Part shown: piece by piece, positions 13,801 to 27,900 of the stretch
Numbering within the stretch: position 1 is the stretch's first letter
How the letters are laid out: the number at the start of each line of letters is the position of its first letter
From: Auxenochlorella pyrenoidosa
Lineage: Eukaryota; Chlorophyta; Trebouxiophyceae; Chlorellales; Chlorellaceae
Assembly: GCA_001430745.1 (NCBI GenBank)
Contig: KQ482057.1
Span: forward strand, 541,741 to 605,740
Direction of reading: 5' to 3'
DNA length: 64,000 nt
The notes under the pieces: model-generated
The model's database searches: none
What the model was told of the DNA's origin: nothing
The model's input: only the letters and a program-made list of their open reading frames with translations
Position numbers and translations under genes: made by a program

Positions 13801-16800
13801 GTAGTGGAATTTGACTGCAAGGAAAGGAAAGGAAAAGAAAGGAAAGTTGCAGGCAGGTTGGCTTGACCAACTTGACAGCTACAGCCACAGAAACACCCAA
13901 TGCTGCCAATGGACAGTGCCTCCTGCAGATAGACTCCAGCTGCTCCCTTTGCAACCCACCAGCGGAGGGCAGGAAGTGGTTCATCACGAGGCGCTGCAAA
14001 TCGATGGCCGCATCTACCAGCTTTGGCCCCATGCGCACAACGTCCTCCTCAAAGCCACCCGCTGCAAGGTGGCCCTCGATCAGCTGAGAATATATGGACC
14101 TGGAGGTGGGGCCATATGATCGGAATAAACAATTTCTCGTTCACTGTGGTGGTTACTGGGCTCACAGGGCTGACGCATGCACGGGCAAAGCATTGTTGTG
14201 TGACCCGCACCCTGTTTTCACCTGATAATGTCAGACTGCGGCATCTGGACTGCAAAGGTGGCAAAGTGGCGCTGCATGCGCGGCGTGATGAGGAAGGAAC
14301 CGGCTGTGGGGTTGAGGCACGCCATAAACTGAGTGTTGCACACCTCCTTCTGCAGAATCTTGTGCTTATCATACCTGTGTGGAAGGAAGCGGGAATGGAT
14401 GGCCCCATTTTAAACACGGCCAAGGCAGCTGCCAGCACTGCCCTCATGGATTTGCGCATCTTAGCAATCCAACCTCTCCCAGCCCCGCCCTCCTCACCAG
14501 CCATGGTAGTCGATGCTCTGGCGCAACAGTTCCACCGCGCTTTGCGTATCGTACTTGTCAACAAATGGCAGGCTCATATCATCCACGAAGAAGATGAGCT
14601 TACGGCTGCCAGGCGGGCCAAAGCGCATGCCTGCAGGGCAGCCATGCATGAGCAGAGAAGCATGCTCACGAAGCTAGCAGTTCCAAGCGATGCTTCATGC
14701 CCTTGCTGCTCACCTCCACTATTCTACTCATGATACTCATGAGACATGCCTGCACCACCTTCCCTGCTCCCATCCCCTCTGCACTGTGGCTGGCCACGCA
14801 CCGGCCTTCTTCTCCAGTGGCGCCTCTAGAACTGGCTGCAGGCTGGGGCCGTCGTGTTTGCTGTTCAGGTTGATAGTGTACGACATATACGTGTCGGGAT
14901 CCAGGCTGCGCAGCTTTTCCCGCATCAAGGCAGTCTTTCCCGTGCCTGTTGGCAGGAAGGGAGCATGACAAGCACGGAGGCTTTGGCTTCAAGCTGCAAG
15001 AGGCAGCATTTCTGAGCACCAACGCACCGCACCGTTTTTCCATCGCCCTTGCTACACGCTGCCTACCCCGGGAGCGCTCACCGCTATTGCCCACAAACAT
15101 GACATGGTGCTGGTTGGGCACAAGCAGGTCCAGCAGGTAGCTGAGGCGTGTTGTCTCCACAGTGGGAACAAAGAGAGAAGAGAAGTTGCCTGCGAGGGGG
15201 GGGGGGGGGGGGGGCAGGCAGGTGGCTGACTNNNNNNNNNNNNNNNNNNNNNNNNNNNNNNNNNNNNNNNNNNNNNNNNNNNNNNNNNNNNNNNNNNNNN
15301 NNNNNNNNNNNNNNNNNNNNNNNNNNNNNNNNNNNNNNNNNNNNNNNNNNNNNNNNNNNNNNNNNNNNNNNNNNNNNNNNNNNNNNNNNNNNNNNNNNNN
15401 NNNNNNNNNNNNNNNNNNNNNNNNNNNNNNNNNNNNNNNNNNNNNNNNNNNNNNNNNNNNNNNNNNNNNNNNNNNNNNNNNNNNNNNNNNNNNNNNNNNN
15501 NNNNNNNNNNNNNNNNNNNNNNNNNNNNNNNNNNNNNNNNNNNNNNNNNNNNNNNNNNNNNNNNNNNNNNNNNNNNNNNNNGGGGGGGCAGGCCAGTGGG
15601 CTGACTATAATGAGGGGACTATAATGAGGGGCAGCTATGGGAACAAACCAGAGATCTCTAGACAGCACACTGCGCAGAATACAGCAAGTTGCAAGCCCCA
15701 CCTGGAGTGTATGTGAATGTGGGAACGCGCTGGCTCCAGTGCGCCATGCACACGTTTTGCTCGTCCACATAATAATCGAAGACAGTGCCCTGGGAGAGAG
15801 AAAAAGGCAGCGGCTATTTCGGTTGCAAGGCAAAAAGACTGCTACAGACTGGGCGCAGGCAACAAGCACCTGTCCAGGTAGTAACCCCGCTCACCTCCTG
15901 CGGGAAGACCACTGACTTGTGCTCCGATAGCCACCACCGGCTGAACTGCTGGCGGAAGTCGGTCAGCTTGTCCACCAGCAGGCAACCTCCGAACGCCCAG
16001 ATGCAGGCAAACACGAAGTGGTGCTCCAGCAGCTTCTTGTCGGGCGATGGTGCACCGCGTGCGCTTTCCTTGGGCAGCACACCCTCCAAGATCTGCAGAG
16101 GTCAAAGGGAACCAGCATAAAATGAGGACAAGCCTTGGCAAAACAGGGACATTTCAGAGCCAACTCGGAAATAAAGAACACTGTCGACTGCTGTCCTGGC
16201 TTCAAACAGGGCGCCCCAGAGCACCTTCATCAGTGTCTGCACTTGGTTGATGGGCGGCAGGGGCACCACTGTCTTAAAGTTGCGCCGGCAGTGCTCCAGC
16301 GTTGTCTCAACATACTTGCTGCGGGGCAAAACGAATGCGGACTGATTACGCTCAAGAGATTTGGACCGATGCCTGCACGCCTTGGAAAGCATAAGCTGCT
16401 GCCCTCTCCTCAGCCATTCCTTCCTCTGCCTTGTCCTCGCCTGAACAGCATGCTGACCAGCGGCTTGTATTCAACGCACTCCAGCCGCTCAACCCAGCTC
16501 TCCACGGCGGGCTTCCACCCGATGTCCTCCGCATTCACAAAGATGACGCCGCCGCGCGACACCGTGGCGGGCGAGCAGTGGTTCATGTGGTTGATCTCCA
16601 ACAGCAGGCGCATGCTGCTAGTCAGCGGGATGCGCTCATTGGAGGCCAGGGTCAACATCTTGTTGTCGTCCTGCAGGCACACAAGGCATGGCAAGATACA
16701 ATGGAGGTAGGGTTTACTGCAGAGGCTGGCCTGGCTCTGGTAAGGGCATGTTGGTTTGTGGAGAGCAGGCAGTTTTCGGTTCTGCCAAGCAAAGGCACTG

Positions 16801-19800
16801 CTCTGTGGCCTGTCTCCCCCCCAGCAACTGCTGCACCCACCATGACAGTGTTGCATGACTCCACCCACTCCGCATCAATGTCGCCATCTAGCACGATCCA
16901 CTGGTGGCGATTGGTCTTGTTGTTGGCCATATCGCGGAAGGTTGTGGACAGCAGGCCATCTTTCCACTCGCGAGTCTGCAGGCGAGGCGGGCCAGTAGGT
17001 CGAAGCAGGGCTTGAACACTCTGAAACAAAAAGGCGCAGAAGCAAGTCATACAATGCAATTTGCAGAGGACAAATACAGATGGCATGACCTCTATACCTG
17101 CGGGTGCAGATAGCCATACAGCTCGTTGCGGGTGACTGCCTTGGGGTTGATGGCACGGAAGATCTGCAGGCATTGAAGTGAAAAGCAGGTGGGCGATGGG
17201 AAGAGGCAACTACATTGCTATCGCCCGACGAGCATGTCTTTTCCAGCAACTATTGCCTCAAGCCCACCTCTCAAAAGCTTGCTTGCAAAGCTCACCGTTT
17301 TCTCGCCGTAGTTGGTTTGCGCCCGCATGAGTGTGCGCCAGATGGCAGACTTGCCGCAGCCGGCAGGGCCCAGCAGGAAGACAGACCAGCGGACCTCAAA
17401 GATCTCACGCAGCTGTGACACCTTGAGGCAGAACTGCGGGTCTGGCTGGTAACCCAGCTCCAGAGCAGCCTCCTTGATCTGCGGTCAGGCAGGCAATGCC
17501 AGTAGCATCACAAGTGTCATGCCACCAACTGTGCAAACATCACCCATATGCAGCAACTGCCGCTGCATATAGCCAAGCCCACCTTGGACTCAAAGGACAG
17601 GTCAATGGCACGGGGCACATGTTCCAGAGTGCGCGGGAAAAGGTCATTGAGCAGGCCCATAAAGATGGAGGTGTCGTCAGCCGTCAGCTTGCCCAAGTTG
17701 AAGTCGCGCAGCGCGCGCAGCAGCACCTTGTCCTCTGCAATGGGCACGGATGCATGCTGGGTAAGGAGCTTCTACTTTTCGGGTGCGGGAGCAGGTTCTA
17801 CATTGCAGCCTTCATGTGCGCTCGTGCCCTCCTGCTTGCCTGTGAGCTCGGGGGCAGCACGCTTCATGCTGCCGGCTACGTACAGCGTGGTCTTGATGGC
17901 GCGCAGCTTCCAGTCATAGTGGCGAGACTGCCGGTATGCAACGCAGGTTAAGGAGTGTGAATGATGAGCAAGCTTGCTTGCTTGCTTGGGCTTTAAGTCT
18001 GTCTATCCGCAACGGAACTTGCGACACAAACCCAGTATACAGGCTGTGCAGGGCAGCATGCACTGGACGGCAGCGCTAGCGATGTGCTGCATGGCTGTGC
18101 TGCATGCGACATATCACGCTGGCCCATGCTGGATCACCCTACTCCCTTGATGTTCACCTTGGACAGCAGGTCCTCGCACAGCTTGTACAAAATGATGAAC
18201 TTGCGCGATAGCAGCTTGGACTGCTGGAAGCCCTCCGACATCAGCATGATCTCACAAATCAGCGCCAGGTCGGGTGCGGCCATGGAAACCGGACGGAACA
18301 GGGCCTGAAAGGAGTCAGGTCGGATGGTTGGGAGACTTGGGTGGATCAGGATGGAGACAGAGCCAGTACATAAGCAGGCAGGCAGGCACATGCAGGGGCA
18401 TGCAGGCTGGCAGTCGAGCAATGGTTGGCAGCCAGCCAGCTAGGTAGGCTGGCAGGCGGGCGCGCTAGCAGCATGCTGCAGCCCATTCGCCAACCAACAC
18501 ACCTTGACCGACTCTGGCAGCTCAGCACGGCCTGGGTACCCCGGGTTCATGGTAATGAACATCATGGTGCTGGGCTTGAGCGCAATCTCAGTGTCTTCGA
18601 ACAGGAAGCGCTCCTTTTGCGCACGCAGCGCATCCAGCACGCACTGCAGGAGGCAGAACATGGGACGCCGAGAGCTTAGCAGCAAGCTCAAAAATGGGCC
18701 TGCAAGAATGCAGAAAAAAAATTGCCTGTCCCCTGAGGCTGTGATCGCTCACCTTGTACTGAGTGGAGCAGACCGACAGCACAGGGACCGGAATCCTGCG
18801 GCATGGGACCGATGCAAGAATATTTAGATACAGCATTCGAAAGCCCGTGCAGCCTGAGAGAGTTCAATGACAGATCCGACCAATGCTAGGAAGCGCCGCG
18901 GCCTCTGATGGGAGGAACAGACAGGGTGGAGTGGAGAAGCAGATGCATACTCCGGCCGTACGGGGCATCCAGCAAACTGCTGAATAGTTTTCCTGAGAGC
19001 GCGGCTCGGCGAAAAGGCGCATCTTGCCCACCCTGCTGCAACAGTGTCACCACTCGCATGCTGATGCAAAATGCATCACACAGTCTGTGCTCGCCCCCGC
19101 CTGTCGGGCAACACAGCGCAATCCCTGCAGCCGCTGCAGCCAGAGGCATCCCTGTGTGCTGGCCCACCCAGAAAAAGAAAAAAACATAGTCAAAAGGGGG
19201 GCAGTTCGTGCCTGTTAAACTCGTCCATTGTGGCCCAAGCTCCTGTCTGGGCCAGGCCCTTGAAGATCTGGCCCATGGACTTGAAGTCCATCTGGTCGGA
19301 GCAGTTGAACACGTAGCACGGCACGCCCAGCGCACGTGCCAGGTCCTTTGTGGTCTCTGTCTTGCCGGTGCCCGCAGGGCCAGCGGGAGCGCCCCCTGCA
19401 GGGTGCGGGGGAGCTTTGATGCAGGGCATTGTTGGTGAGGCGCTAGAGTGGGCTTGCAGTGAAGTGCTTTTCATCTCTAAGCAGCACACCCGCGGATGTG
19501 TCGCAGTAGCAAACATTCAAAACTGTACTCTCTTCTCTCTTTCCGTGCTTCTGAACTGCTCAATTGATACAAATACTTGTCCAGCCTTCCCTTGATGCTG
19601 CCCTGCGCCAGTCTCCACTCAGTTCCCCACCAGCATGCATGAACGCTCCTACACCAAAACCTGACTTGAAATGGCTTTCAAACTCCCTTTGCAACCTACC
19701 CAGAACTAGGCGTTGCGCCTGGGTCAGTGTGATGTAGCAGCGATCCGTGAGCGGCGTGATACAAAGGCATCCCACATTGCCAATGTACTCGTACAAGTTC

Positions 19801-22800
19801 CGAATCTCAGCGTCACAGATGTTGACCTGCAGAACAAGCCAGGCAGAGTGCCAATGTTTGCACAACAGGGCTACGAGCGGGCGGCAGGCACCCAGGCAGG
19901 CAGGCAGGCTGGCAGGCAGGCAGGCGAATAGGCACTGCAAGGCAGGCAGGCAAGCTCAGGCAGGCGGGCAGGCAGTTGGCTGCTGGCCAGCCGGATACTG
20001 CATGGCAAGGAAGGCTGGCGGGTGGATGGCGCCTCATAAACTGGTTAGTAAGCAGGCAGCACTTGAAAGCAGGCCCTGGTCATTCCCACCTGGCACTCCT
20101 TGGTCTTCTCGTTCTGCTGGTAGCGCATCTGGCTCTGCCAGTGGAAGGACTGGCCGCTCTCCACGCGCTCCTCCATCATGCGCTGCACCACGTCACGCGC
20201 GTGCACGTCCACTGTGCACAGCGTGATCAGCTTCTTGCGGTCGTTCTTGCTCAGCGGGCCGTTGATAAGGTCGATCAGGTCGCTGCAGGTGACCAAAAAT
20301 AGGCGCGGTGCAAGGGCTTGCCGGTGCGAATGTGGAGGCTGCTCAACGGCATGCCCACCCTGCGCCCTACACCCAACCCCTGTGCCCAACTGCTGCCGTA
20401 CCTGAGCTGCGCCTTTTGCCGCTCCAGCACCTCTTTGAGTGCATCCTCGTTGCCGTCCTCCAGCTCCTCAAATGCCTCATTCACCTGCAGGGCAAGAGTT
20501 GCTGCGCAGTCTCAGCTTGCTGCTCTCTCATCGCCTGCACATCCTGCCTGCTCTCCTGGCTGTGGCTCAGCCTGTCCCACAACCCTTATATTGCTGCGCT
20601 GTGTCTGCAACCTGATCATTTTGCTGCACCCAGCCCAACCCCTGCCCACCTCCTGGGTAAAGAAGAGCCGCGATACCACCACCGTATTCTGCACGCTGTT
20701 CTCAAAGATCCACTTGGTGCGTGGCCGCTCGTCGTAAGTGGGAATGATGGACTTGAACTCGTGGCTGAGCGCAGCACGCATTGAGTCCACCACGCTTTGC
20801 AGCCATGCCTGTTCGTGAGAAGCAGAAGGCAGGTGCATATAACGTGAGTATTCATATGAGGGAAGCAGGGACAGGTAGCAGGCATTTGTGGGTCCTGCTG
20901 ACAAAATAGGCCAGGAGCCTGTAAGTGCGCCCGACTATGCCCGACGCACCTCCACCGGGCCGTCGCAGATGCAGGGCGCAACAAACTGTACATACTCGCC
21001 CTCGCCAGAGTACATGCCCACTGCCACCTTCGTGGGCTGGCCCTGCAGATGAGAGACAGGATGAAGGATGAAGAGAAGTTTTGAGTCCTCAAGCAGAGAC
21101 GTGGGCAGGCAGAAGGCCAGCCAGAAACCATGGAGAGCAGCAACTGCAGGCACCATGGGCAGCCGCTTCTCACCTGTGCATCCTCGGTGAACTCGAGGTT
21201 GTGGACGTTGTCAAAGCACTTTGGCAGATGCCTGCAGCAGGGAAGCCAGAGGTATCGCGCCGTAACCACAAGAAAGGGTGTAGCGCCCTCCAATCGGGCA
21301 CCCCACGCTGCATCTCCTCACCTGACAATGGCCTGTGGGTTAGAGCCCTTGGATAGAATGTCCAGCAGGTCCGTGGGCGCCACAAAGTAGAAGCGCGGGA
21401 AGGCAATGCGCTTTGTCTCCAGGTAGTCCTGCGGGGGGGGGGGGGGGGGGGGGGGGCATACCAGCAGCGGCATGTGCACGCTGGGCAGGCTGTTGGCACA
21501 GCATGCATGCAAGGTCCCTGCAGCCCCACAGTTAATCAAGGAGACTGCTACACACGGCACCACTGTTCACCGCACCTGCAGAGCCTTCTCACACAGCTCC
21601 AGCTGCTGCAGCATGCTGTCCAAACGCTCCTGGCGGCCCTCAGCGCAAGCCTCCACCACATTGGTGACGTCAGGTGCTGACTTCATGAGGTCCTGCAGCG
21701 AAAGGGAGGGGTGGGGGGAACTCGTAAAAGAAGAGTGCTGCACAACTGCAAACGCAGCACATGCAGTGCGTACGCCTGATAACCACCCTGGGCTTTAAGC
21801 AGGCTCCCTGTCCAGCAACTTGCCACGTAGTCGGCGTTGACAGCATCAAAGCGCTTGGAGTCCTCAGGCAGCTGCACCCTGATGTCAGCTGAGCCAATGA
21901 AGATGGCTTCAAGTGCCTGCCACTTGCGCTGCACATCCTTCCACACGTTGAGCACCAGGTCCACAGTGCCCAGCTTTTTTTGCCAGGAGGCCACGGCCTC
22001 AAGGAACTTGGGGTTGCCCTGCAGGGGTGGAAGAGAACATGCTGTGACTGCAGGCTTTGTCACCACCAGAAATGCAGTTGCATTTGCTCTCTCGCTGACA
22101 CTGCCGGGCAGTCAATCCGTTCTGGCCTGCACGCGCCACACCTGGACGTATTTGCCGCCCAACAGGTTCTGCAACGTGAGGTTGTCGCTCTCCAGCGTCT
22201 CAATGATGGTGTCGTCCACGCTGAACTGGCCGATGTCCGTGTCCTGGTAAGCCGAGAAGATCAGGTTCATGTTGCGCCAGGTCTCCTCAATCTTGTGCAG
22301 CGCCTGCAGCAGGAGCAGCAAAAACGCGAGCAGCACACATGGAGGGCAGCTCTTTGCAGAAGCAGAAGGCGCAGTCCAGCCTGCCCAGGCTTGACACTGC
22401 TGCCACCCTGCTGCCAGCACCTGCCCTCCTTCCTTGGCAATGTCTTCACCTTTTCAACCAGCAGCTCCTTCTGTGCACGGTCCACAATCTCGGTGCAGGC
22501 ATCCACGCAGGTGTCCAAGCGCAGCTTGAGCAGGTCGCCCAGCTTGAAATTGCTGTCCATGACAAAGCGCTTGGCGGTTGCCTGCATCAGGCCAGAGGTG
22601 ATACTTCTGAGGGAGGGCAGTCGAAGCAGGCCCTGCAGGCGTTGACAGTACCGTGCTCACAGGGACTTCCGCATCAAACATCCGCTGTGACGAGCCGCAC
22701 CTTCATGAGCATCAACCAGTGGCGGTCGCGCATGGCAGGGTGATGCAGGTCCTGCACCAGCGGAAGCGCTAGCATCATAGCCTTGACTCGCTCCTCCAGC

Positions 22801-24897
22801 AGGTGGTACACATCATAAGAACGTACCTACAGGGATGGGGTTGCAAAAGGATTAAGGGTTGCAAGATCCGTCAGACTGCACTCACTTGGGCATGCTTTAC
22901 GAAATCTCAAAAGCTACCACCGGCCTTGCTCAAAGTGCAGTGCTTCTGTAGGTTTGCCCTGTCACGCTCACCGCCTTCGGAAGGTGCTTCATGTCCTTAG
23001 TCAGCTGCTTGCACTCCTCCATAAGCGCCTCCACGTTGATGCTGCCCCAAAGCATGCTGCTCCAGGCCTGGAAGGTGTGCAGCACCGCGGCTGCCTGGTC
23101 CCACAGTGCTTTGAGGTACCTCAGTTCTTCCTGGAGATGGAGAGAGTGGAGGGCAGAGCATGTGTCGGCATCAGCAGACATCCAAACGGGTCAAGCACGT
23201 AGGGCTGTGGTTGATGGCTGGGCAAGCACAGTTAAGATGAGTTAGATGAGCACAGAAGCTGTCTGCTCCACAACCCCATGACAGCCGCCATCACCACTCC
23301 TCTTACCATGCATCGCTGCAGGAAGATGTAGTCAGATATGTAAAGCTCAAACAGGTCCTGCTGCTTTCGCAGCAGCTCGGCCTCCTCCATAAGCGCAGTG
23401 ACTGACGGCTGGCCCTCCACGCTGCCGTGGTGGAAATCGTCCAGCAATTGGTATGCAGTCTTGACCTGAAAGGGAGAAAAGAGCTCATGATTACCACTCA
23501 GAAGTAGAGGTTTTGGCCAGCCGAGCTCGCATGTGCATGCCGCTGCATCACTCCCTTGGTCCTGCAACCTGGCAGCTGTCGCCTAGACAGGAACTCGCCT
23601 GCTCCACGCTGAGCTCTTCGTTGGCAACTGCAAAGGGAGCATGCTGCTGGAAGAAGGCGCGGTACGCATTCACTTTCTCGCTGAAGGCATCGCTCTTGCG
23701 GCGCACATCGATGGCCTCGGCTGTCTGGAAGGGCGCCAGCTCCTCCCGGCGGCTGCAATGGCGCAACAACGAGATTGCTTGATTGAGGAACTGCAATACC
23801 TGCTAGAGAATGCTGGGCCTGATTACAACATACGCTCTCAAACCAGGGACTCCACACTCCCACACCTGAACATCTTCTTGCACAGCATGCGCCATTGGCG
23901 GGGCCCATCCTCCAGCTGCTTGACCAGCTCGGGGTCCAGCTGTTCCCCAAAACGGGATAGCAGCACTGCGGTGTCCTCCAGAGGCTTGAACATGGCCTCT
24001 TTAGGAAGGCAGGAAGGAAGGGAGACTTTCAGTGACTGGACATGTCTGCATTGCGCAGCATGTCAGCGGGCAAGATTGCGCACACATGCATGAGCACAGG
24101 CAGCGAAGCCTTTAAAAACCTGTCGCTTCTTCCTCGCTTCCCTTCCATCATCCTCCCTCCAGCACCTGTGCGGTCATTGCGCTTCTGCACTTCGCGAATG
24201 CACGCCATGATGCTGTACAGCCGGTTGCGCCGCGCCCCCTCGGCTGCCTGCTGGGCAGCCTCAGGGTCTGCTTGCAGGCTCCCTGAGCGGCTAGACATGC
24301 TGGCCTGCAGAAGCAGAATACAGCAAAAGGTTAGGGAGATAAGGTGAGCTGAACCACAGCCAGGCCAAGCTTCCATCGAGTGCCCTCGATACTGCGGCTG
24401 ATGAACACTTGCCTCTGCTGAGGGTGGGCCACGAGGTGTTGGCTTGACAGAGCCTGGCATGCTGCTGAGTGCAGACATAGGGGCTGTGAGGACTCCCTCG
24501 TCCTCCAGGCTCTCATCAAGCGTGCTGTTGGCAGCGTCCATGAAGGCATAGAGATCCTTCATGGAGCCCTCCACCTGCATGCAGAGAGGGGGCACAGGGA
24601 ATGGGATATCAAGGCACAAATCAGGGGGGCACGCTCTGCACCTGCCCTCTTTGCACACTCATGCCCGCCCTACACTGCTGGTTGACCTCCACACGGCCTC
24701 AGCTTGCCTCGCCCTGTAGATGCCGCATGTACAGATAGATCCACTTCGAGGTCCAGGTGAGCACGGCCTGCTTGAGCGGCTTGGCGTCCACTTTGACCCA
24801 GCCCAGCGCAGCGCTGGAGGACAGCGCCTGCACCTCATCCTGGATAGACTTGTATTTGCTGATCTCAGCAGCAAAAGCTTCCAAGCTGGGCTGAGCT

Positions 24898-24933
<36 letters not shown>

Positions 24934-27900
24934 ACCACAGCTGCAGCATCGCCAGTGTTGCTGATAGCAGGGGCGCCGCGTGCTGAGCTGCTGCCTGCGG
25001 CAATGGTGCTCCCGAGGAACGTGCACAGCGCCTGCTGCATGTCCACTTGCCAGAGGTGCGAGTACTTGAGGAACTGCTGGCGGAAGGCGGCACACCGCTC
25101 CTCAGTGTCCAACAAAGCCATCTGGACTGCGCTGAGTGCTTCCCGGATGCGCACATCCTCATCCAGCTCCTTGACATAGGTGCCTGGGAGAGGTCAGTAT
25201 GGAGCTTCATAGTGAATTTTCAATCAAGGTGCGGAACGCAAAATACGTCCATTAAGGTGCCCTGCAAGCCAGGCAAGACACCACAACCACAGCACGTGCC
25301 AGCACTGCGCCATACCTCTGCTGCTCTCACCTTCGCCGCTGTCCAATCGTTTTATTAAAGCGCCAATCTCATAGTAGCTCTTGACCCAGCTCAGCAACAT
25401 GCCGTGGACGCCAGCCTCACTGGCAGCATCCCCAAGCTCAGGCGACCACACAACATCTGGGCCCGCAAGCTCAAGCTGCACCTCTAGCAGCGGGGCCAGG
25501 TCGTTCCTGGCGATATACTCTGCGCTGACCTGCGAGCAGAAGGCAGTTCAGAGCAGCGAGGTTGGCAGACACCGGCGAAGTCTACCTGAAAAGAAGAGCA
25601 GGCCATGCGAGAGGGCAGAGGTCTGCTGCGTCGCAACATCCTTGCCTGCGTGTGCAGTTGATTCAATGAGGCGATGATGGCCTTTGCCAGGCCATCAACA
25701 ACAATGTCGCTGAGGTACGCCACAAAACTGCACAGTCAGGGGAGGCGTCCATATTTGCGACTGGGATCAGGCATTGAGGCCATCCAGGCACCCATCAAAT
25801 CACAAAAAAACAAGACGTAGGTTTGGGGATGCATGCTGCTGCCAGAAAAACCAGCTTCTCAACAGCTCACTCTCGCCAGGCTGGCGCTGCCTTGTTCGTC
25901 TTCAGCGTGCGGTTCAAAGCAGCAAGCTGCTTGGCAATCTCCTTGCCGCCATCTGCAGCATGGGAGGAGTCCAAAAACAAGACAGTGATGCACTGAGACA
26001 GGAAGACCGTGAACCCCTAACTTCACCACCTGCACTGCACAACGTGCAACCACTGCCCCGGATTAAGTTGTGCACGGCTCACCTGTCACTGCTGCATGCC
26101 TCGAGCGGATGACGTCGCGCATGGAGGCGCCCAGTTCCTCGAAACCGTAAACACGACCCTCTTTACGCTCGAAGAACATGGTGTCGTGCTGCCACTGGGA
26201 CAGGATGCGCTGTGACTGGGCCACAGCATCTTTGATGCATCCCAGGAGCGCCTCCACACCCTTGATCAGCTGGGTGGCCTCAGACAGGTAAACATCCAGG
26301 CCGCTGCTGTTCCATGTGAGGGTCTGCAGTCCAGGGCAGAGGGAATGGCAATAAGCGTGATGGTGCAACAGCCTGACGGCCTGTTGTAACCCTGATGACA
26401 CTTGCCGACGCTAATAACTGCAGCGTGTGGCCAGCAGCTGGCAAAACCCACCTCAATGCCCCGCCGCAAGCAGGCATCGGCATCGGTCAGCTGCTGCAGC
26501 AGGAGGCCGCTCTCAACCGGCAGGATTGTGGCAGAGATGGTGTTGTGCATTTCGGCAACAAGCTCCAGCGCGCTGATCTGCTGACGGAAGAGCTCAGAGC
26601 GACTGTACAGTTCCAGCGCGGCCTCCGGAATGTCAGCTGGCAGCGAGGGCATCAGCAGCAGGTCATGCACCTCGCGCAGCAGCTTGTCGAGCTCGGGGTC
26701 AAAATTAACGCTCAGCATGGGCGGGCCGGCAGCGCTGGGCTCAGCTCTGCATTGAACAGTGCAGGAAGAAAGCAAATTCACGGAGGGGATAGAGCAAAGC
26801 AATGACAGGCAGAGCCCATCAGGCAACTCGAACTATGCACTGGCATACCAAGGCAATCAGCGCGCAGGTCAACCACTTCCTCCTCCTCAAGGAGCAAAGC
26901 ATGCGTGCCACAGCACCCACCTGAGCACAGGCTGGCACAGCTTCTGCTCGGAGACCACAGTGGCCAGAGCGCACCACTCGTGCATCAGGTTGGCCTCAAA
27001 CTTATCCATTGCTGCAACCAAATCATCGCTCTGCCGCCGCATCTCCATGCCAACATCAGAGTCGAGCACCGCAGGGGATAACCCTCTAAGCTTCTCCATG
27101 GGGGCTGCATCAGGGCAAGGAGAGCCCAAGGCTGCTAGCAATGCTTGGCAGAGGATGAGCAGAACTTCACAACCCCCGGAGAGCAACATGACACGACCTC
27201 TGCATGAGCTGGTACTTGCCTGTGATGCGCTCACGCAGGCCCCGCACCCAGGCGAGCGCGCCCGAGTGCGGCGCTGCATTCTTGGGCACCACAGGGTAGG
27301 TCTTCTGTGCATTGAAGGTCTCTGCCACCTGCACAGCGGTCAAAGGCAGCTCAAGATTGATGCCTGGCAAGTGCACTTCAGCATTGTTGAAGGGGCGTAC
27401 CGTGCAGGCCACGTCAGTTTGGTTTCGTCCGCATACAGCCGCATTTCCCCGTGTCACCCGTCAACTAGCCTCTTGGAGCTCAAACAGAAATGCGCGGACA
27501 AGCTCTGCATGCTTGCGCTCCAAATCGGCATTGATAGCATCGCGGTCCACCAGGCCCTCGAAGCTTTCAAACAGCTTGAAGGTGGCGCCAACAGTGGTGC
27601 ACTCATCAAAGCCCTGCAGCAGAAATCAACACATTTTAGCTTGAGATAGAAGCAGAAGAGCACAAGCTGGCAGCACTCACAAGCATCGAATTTTGGCAGC
27701 CGCAAGAAACTGGTCGCAGCAGCATGCATCTGCTCAAGTTTTCGCGTGGCTAACAGCAGCCTTAGCTCCTGCCTGGATGATGACCGAGGCCAGGCGGCGT
27801 TCCAAGTCCTCAATGACCCGCTGGAACTGGGCGTAGTCCTCTGCAAACCGCGGCTCGTCGATGTCCAGAACATCATACTCCAACTGCATATTAGCAGGGA

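Noticed and set aside
15084..15869. Frames running through the first gap
   Set aside because: They are mostly undefined bases and cover dynein intron; only the exon ends on either side are real.
19881..19975. GGCA repeats as a CRISPR-like or regulatory array
   Set aside because: Units are four bases with no spacers and lie in an intron; this is a microsatellite.
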